Shown here in pieces: positions 31,038-35,132 of a stretch of DNA of 35,132 nucleotides. The position numbers and the translations under genes are program-made. How positions within the stretch are numbered: the stretch's first letter is position 1; each line of letters opens with the position of its first letter. Source of the stretch: Candidatus Omnitrophota bacterium (GTDB lineage: Bacteria > Omnitrophota > Gorgyraeia > Aquiviventales > Aquiviventaceae); the NCBI GenBank assembly GCA_030697665.1, contig JAUYPJ010000140.1, positions 1-35,132 of the forward strand. The letters are read 5' to 3'. The notes below the pieces were generated by a model. The model made no database searches. It saw only the letters and a program-made list of their open reading frames with translations, and was not told the origin of the DNA.

Positions 31038-32147
31038 ATGGCTGAGCGAATTGTTGTCGCGATGAGCGGCGGGGTGGACAGCTCCGTCGCCGCTGCCTTG
31101 CTCCAGGCGCAGGGCAACGACGTGATCGGCGTGACACTGCAGCTCTGGGGCAAAGAGGTCTGCGTCTCCGCCGGCACGCGGTTGTGCTGCTCGGTGCGTG
31201 ACACGCTGGATGCGAAGGCGGTGGCGAAGCGCCTCGGGATCCGCCACGAGGTGGTGGAGTTGGAAGAGACCTTCCGCGCCACCGTCATCGACTACTTTGT
31301 GAGCAGCTACCGCCGGGGGCTGACCCCCAACCCCTGCATCGCCTGCAACGATCACATCAAGTTCGGCTCGCTGCTGGAGCACGCGGAGGCCCTCGGGGCG
31401 TCAGGCATTGCGACGGGTCACTATGCCCGCGCGGCGCGTGATCCGCTGACGGGGCGGTTTCGGCTGCAGCGCGCGGTGGACGCGACCAAGGATCAGTCCT
31501 ACGTCCTCTTCAACCTGACCCAGGCTCAGCTTGCGCGCGCCCGGTTTCCCCTCGGGGAGATGAGCAAAGCGCAGGTCCGCCAGGCGGCGCGCGCGCTGGG
31601 TCTTGAGACCGCGGAGAAGCCTGACAGCCAGGACGTCTGCTTTGTTCGAGACCGGAACAAGGACGGGTTCCTCCGTCGGGCACTCCAGGTCGGGGATGAG
31701 CCCGGTCCTATCACGGATACGGAGGGGAAGGTGCTGGGCCGCCATCAGGGGGTGCTGGGCTATACGGTCGGCCAGCGGGAGGGGTTGGGGCTCGCCGTCG
31801 GTAAGCCCCTCTACGTCATCGCCGTGGACCAGGCACGCAACCGGCTGGTTGTCGGCTCACGAGCGCAGTTGCTCCGTCGGATCCTGTCGGCGGAGCGCGT
31901 CAATTGGGTCTCGGTGCCGCCGCCCCAGGAGCCGATCCGGGCCTGGGTCAAGATCCGCTCGCGGCACGAGGCGGCGGCCGCTTCGGTGAACCCTCAGCCG
32001 GACGGGGGGGTGCGCGTCGAATTCGATGAGCCGCAATCCGCGGTGACGCCCGGCCAGGCCGCCGTCTTCTACGACGGCGATCTGCTGTTGGGTGGGGGGT
32101 GGATTACCCCCTCGGACTGCGCCGAGGGAGTGAACAGTGATCAGTGA
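31038..32147 (+). CDS. mnmA: tRNA-specific 2-thiouridylase
   Basis: MnmA thiolates U34 of tRNA Lys, Glu and Gln. The 369-residue protein has the PP-loop SGGVDSSVAAALL (10-22), nucleophile Cys100 in LTPNPCIACN, the second catalytic Cys201 in PDSQDVCFV, and GHYARAARD and DQSYVLFNL segments, with a complete C-terminal barrel (QREGLGLAVGKPLYV onwards). The ATG follows GGTGAAGGG. Its last codons run into a period-7 repeat and overlap larE by 11 nt. Confidence 0.95.
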   Translation: MAERIVVAMSGGVDSSVAAALLQAQGNDVIGVTLQLWGKEVCVSAGTRLCCSVRDTLDAKAVAKRLGIRHEVVELEETFRATVIDYFVSSYRRGLTPNPCIACNDHIKFGSLLEHAEALGASGIATGHYARAARDPLTGRFRLQRAVDATKDQSYVLFNLTQAQLARARFPLGEMSKAQVRQAARALGLETAEKPDSQDVCFVRDRNKDGFLRRALQVGDEPGPITDTEGKVLGRHQGVLGYTVGQREGLGLAVGKPLYVIAVDQARNRLVVGSRAQLLRRILSAERVNWVSVPPPQEPIRAWVKIRSRHEAAAASVNPQPDGGVRVEFDEPQSAVTPGQAAVFYDGDLLLGGGWITPSDCAEGVNSDQ

Positions 32148-32169
32148 ACAGTTGACAGCGAAAAGCGAA
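32128..32169. repeat. Period-7 tandem repeat across the mnmA-larE junction
   Basis: Six units: GAGTGAA, CAGTGAT, CAGTGAA, CAGTTGA, CAGCGAA, AAGCGAA. They contain both the stop codon of mnmA and the GTG start of larE, so the two reading frames overlap within the repeat. Confidence 0.7.
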
Positions 32170-32988
32170 CGCGTGAAGGCGACCCTCCGAGGATACGAGC
32201 GGGTGATTGTGGCGTTCTCCGGCGGGGTGGACTCCACGCTGTTGGCCGTCCTGGCACGTGAGACCTTGGGGAAGGGGAACGTCTTGGCGGTCACGGCAGA
32301 TTCTCCTTCAATGGCCCGGGCGGATCTGCACGAGGCCCGCCGACTCGCCCAGCAGTGCGATCTTGAACACCTAGTCATCGAGACCCAGGAGGTGGCCGAC
32401 CCGTCGTATCAAGCCAATACCCAGGCCCGGTGTTACGTTTGTAAGCGCACGCTGTTTGACGCGTTGGAATCGGTGGGGCGGGCAAGAGGCATGTCCCTGA
32501 TGCTCTATGGCGCGATCGGCGATGATCAGCTTGATGAGCGTCCCGGCCAGCGGGCCGCGCTGGAGCGAGGCGTTCGAGCGCCATTGCAAGAAGCCGGCCT
32601 GACGAAGCGGGATGTGCGGGAACTTGCCCGGTCGCTGGGATTGCCCAACTGGAACCATCCCCAGAATGCCTGCCTCTCCTCGCGTATTCCTCACGGGCTG
32701 GGAGTGACCGAAGACAAGCTGAGCCAAGTCGAGCAGGCGGAAGCGTTCTTGCGCGCGCAGGGCTTCAGCCAGGTGCGAGTCCGGCACCTCGGGGCTCATG
32801 CGCGCATCGAGGTCGAGCCGGAATCGGTCGGCCGGTTCCAGGAACCGGCGCTGTGCCTGGCGGTGGCGCAGCGCTTCGAGCAGCTCGGATTTGACACAGT
32901 GGGCGTCAACCGATCCGGCTACCGCCCCGGCGGCGCCGACCATGACGTTACGGATGAACTGCTACTTACGGTGACACGTGACATGTGA
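32137..32988 (+). CDS. larE: ATP-dependent sacrificial sulfur transferase LarE
   Basis: LarE adenylates and thiolates the pyridinium precursor of the nickel-pincer cofactor of lactate racemase and related enzymes. The 283-residue protein has the PP-loop FSGGVDSTLLAV (27-38), a CYVCKRTLF motif (99-107) and Cys179 in NACLSSRIPHG, matching the sulfur-donating cysteine of the family. No larA, larB or larC is present in the window, so the client enzyme is elsewhere or different. GTG 32137 overlaps mnmA; the first ~10 residues are repeat-encoded, and the last two come from the hairpin at 32971. Confidence 0.88.
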   Translation: MISEQLTAKSERVKATLRGYERVIVAFSGGVDSTLLAVLARETLGKGNVLAVTADSPSMARADLHEARRLAQQCDLEHLVIETQEVADPSYQANTQARCYVCKRTLFDALESVGRARGMSLMLYGAIGDDQLDERPGQRAALERGVRAPLQEAGLTKRDVRELARSLGLPNWNHPQNACLSSRIPHGLGVTEDKLSQVEQAEAFLRAQGFSQVRVRHLGAHARIEVEPESVGRFQEPALCLAVAQRFEQLGFDTVGVNRSGYRPGGADHDVTDELLLTVTRDM

Positions 32989-33034
32989 CAAGCCAAAACC
33001 TGTTACCTGTCACGTGTCACTTGTCACGGTTTTT
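32971..33034 (+). terminator. Period-7 hairpin with T-run after larE
   Basis: The left arm (32971-32990, three GTGACA units) pairs with 33008-33027 (three TGTCAC units) at 18 of 20 positions. GG and a T5 run (33030-33034) follow directly, then the tRNA. This has the form of an intrinsic terminator built from a period-7 repeat. The left arm begins in the last codons of larE. Confidence 0.55.
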
Positions 33035-33037
33035 GAC

Positions 33038-33111
33038 GGCGGTGTAGCTCAGTTGGTTAGAGCAGGGGAATCATAATCCCAAGGTCGGGGGTTCGAATCC
33101 CTCCACCGCCA
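33038..33111 (+). tRNA. tRNA-Met(CAT) or tRNA-Ile2(CAT)
   Basis: A full cloverleaf. The acceptor GGCGGTG (33038-33044) pairs with CACCGCC (33104-33110) with discriminator A. The D-arm is GCTC/GAGC. The anticodon loop ATCATAA has CAT at 33072-33074; the first anticodon-stem pair (G-A) is mismatched. T-loop is TTCGAAT. CCA is not encoded. The CAT anticodon fits elongator Met or lysidine-modified Ile2; it is not an initiator by its acceptor. I cannot separate the first two. Confidence 0.92.
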
Positions 33112-33187
33112 TCTTTCTCCCTTGCGGAGGGATTCGAAGGGAGCGCCGAGCCCTTACTGGAGGCCAGGCGACCCATGGGAGCCTGCC

Positions 33188-34570
<1,383 letters not shown>

Positions 34571-34579
34571 CAGCTTGGT

Positions 34580-34603
34580 CGTCATAACGAAGCGGTGATG
34601 ACG
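34580..34603 (+). promoter_or_regulatory. Small inverted repeat in the 5' leader
   Basis: CGTCAT (34580-34585) and ATGACG (34598-34603) form a 6-bp stem with a 12-nt loop, about ten bases after the predicted transcription start. It could be an operator or a leader hairpin; no further support. Confidence 0.3.
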
Positions 34604-34634
34604 GAGAGATGAAACTGAGGGGGGGAGCAACCGC

Positions 34635-35132
34635 ATGCACAGCCTGATGAGACGACGAAGCCGGGTCAGGTGGGGAAGCTCCTCCGGTGGCGCGCTGGTC
34701 GTTGTGCTGGGCGTGTTGGCGGTGATCTCGACGGGCGTGGCCGCTGTCGCGGTGGTGCTGCAGATTCAAGAACGAGAGCACCGGCAGGCGAAGGAGCGCG
34801 AGCTGCAGTTGGTGCTGTCGGAGCTGGATGAGCTCAAGGGCCAGCTCGATGCGCTCCAGCAGGCGAAAGCGCAGGTCGAGGAGGAGCTGACCCAGGCGCG
34901 CACGGAGCTGACCACCTCGCAGGAGGCGTTGGCCAAGGCCGTGGAGGCGCAGGAGACGCTCAGCCGATCCGTGGAGGGCCGCGAACGGGAGATCAGCCGC
35001 CTCAAGACCGATTTGGAACAGGCGACCGATACTCAGAAAGATCTTTCAGCGCAGCTCGCCCAGTTGCAGACGGAACGTGATGAGATCAAGCAGCGGTTGC
35101 TCGGTCTGGAGCAGGCAAAGGGCGAGCTGGAA
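34635..35132 (+). CDS. Membrane-anchored coiled-coil protein (partial)
   Basis: The first 166 codons of a gene that runs off the window. A short basic N-terminus (MRRRSRVRW) and one transmembrane helix (about residues 20-43, GALVVVLGVLAVISTGVAAV) are followed by an unbroken, Glu/Gln/Leu/Ala-rich coiled coil with heptad spacing (from about residue 46 to the end). The topology would be N-terminus inside, coiled coil outside or the reverse; the basic residues favour N-inside. The ribosome-binding site is GGGGGGAGC. It has its own promoter at 34542. I do not recognise the family; many envelope or division-linked coiled coils look alike. Confidence 0.75.
   Translation, partial: MHSLMRRRSRVRWGSSSGGALVVVLGVLAVISTGVAAVAVVLQIQEREHRQAKERELQLVLSELDELKGQLDALQQAKAQVEEELTQARTELTTSQEALAKAVEAQETLSRSVEGREREISRLKTDLEQATDTQKDLSAQLAQLQTERDEIKQRLLGLEQAKGELE

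Overview
This 35-kb window comes from a GC-rich bacterium with a Gram-negative style gene set. Every gene I can support lies on the + strand. The split glycine decarboxylase (gcvPA/gcvPB), the glutamyl-tRNA (C5) route to tetrapyrroles, a Tat-exported Rieske protein, a cytochrome b with b6-like histidine spacing and a five-heme cytochrome c fit a respiring member of a deep lineage (Nitrospirota-, NC10- or Omnitrophota-like). The sequence alone does not settle the phylum.

Layout. Positions 193-8635 hold one-carbon and cofactor genes: gcvT, gcvH, gcvPA, gcvPB, a lipoate-ligase-family protein, two tandem core-MetE-like proteins (the first without its zinc ligands) and panB. Positions 8748-16809 hold tetrapyrrole genes: precorrin-2 dehydrogenase, a short CcsA/HemX-like membrane protein, hemA, hemC, tRNA-Arg(CCG), a CobA-HemD fusion, hemB and hemL, then the redox sensor rex. 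Positions 16893-19531 hold quinone and export genes (ubiE/menG, a polyprenyl diphosphate synthase, tatA) and the Rieske subunit. Cytochrome b and cytochrome c of the same complex resume at 27916-30958. Then follow mnmA, larE, tRNA-Met(CAT), a SLOG/YpsA-like protein, bioD and the start of a membrane-anchored coiled-coil protein that runs off the end.

Between the Rieske gene and cytochrome b (about 19532-27864) sits a more A+T-rich defence-type island. It holds a 1556-residue SF1 helicase with a C-terminal PD-(D/E)XK-type nuclease domain, an XRE/ImmA-IrrE-type metallopeptidase and a DUF4411 PIN-like protein. These three genes are joined by 4-nt ATGA and 1-nt TGATG overlaps. Next come an apparent HsdR N-terminal remnant, an AlbA/Schlafen-type ATP-binding protein and a DUF1156 methylase N-terminal remnant. 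The three-gene operon is the best candidate for an undescribed system.

The other striking feature is the density of structured repeats. At least twelve loci carry tandem repeats with a 7-nt period, often as two facing arms that form hairpins. They sit at gene junctions and also inside coding sequence (hemB and the N-termini of hemL, cobA-hemD and larE). A second element, about 80 bp, folds as a cloverleaf (outer stem plus three hairpins). It occurs twice and encodes nearly the same peptide in two unrelated reading frames. Other palindromes lie between gcvH and gcvPA, before the first metE-like gene and inside ubiE. Several provide or cover the ribosome-binding site of the next gene.
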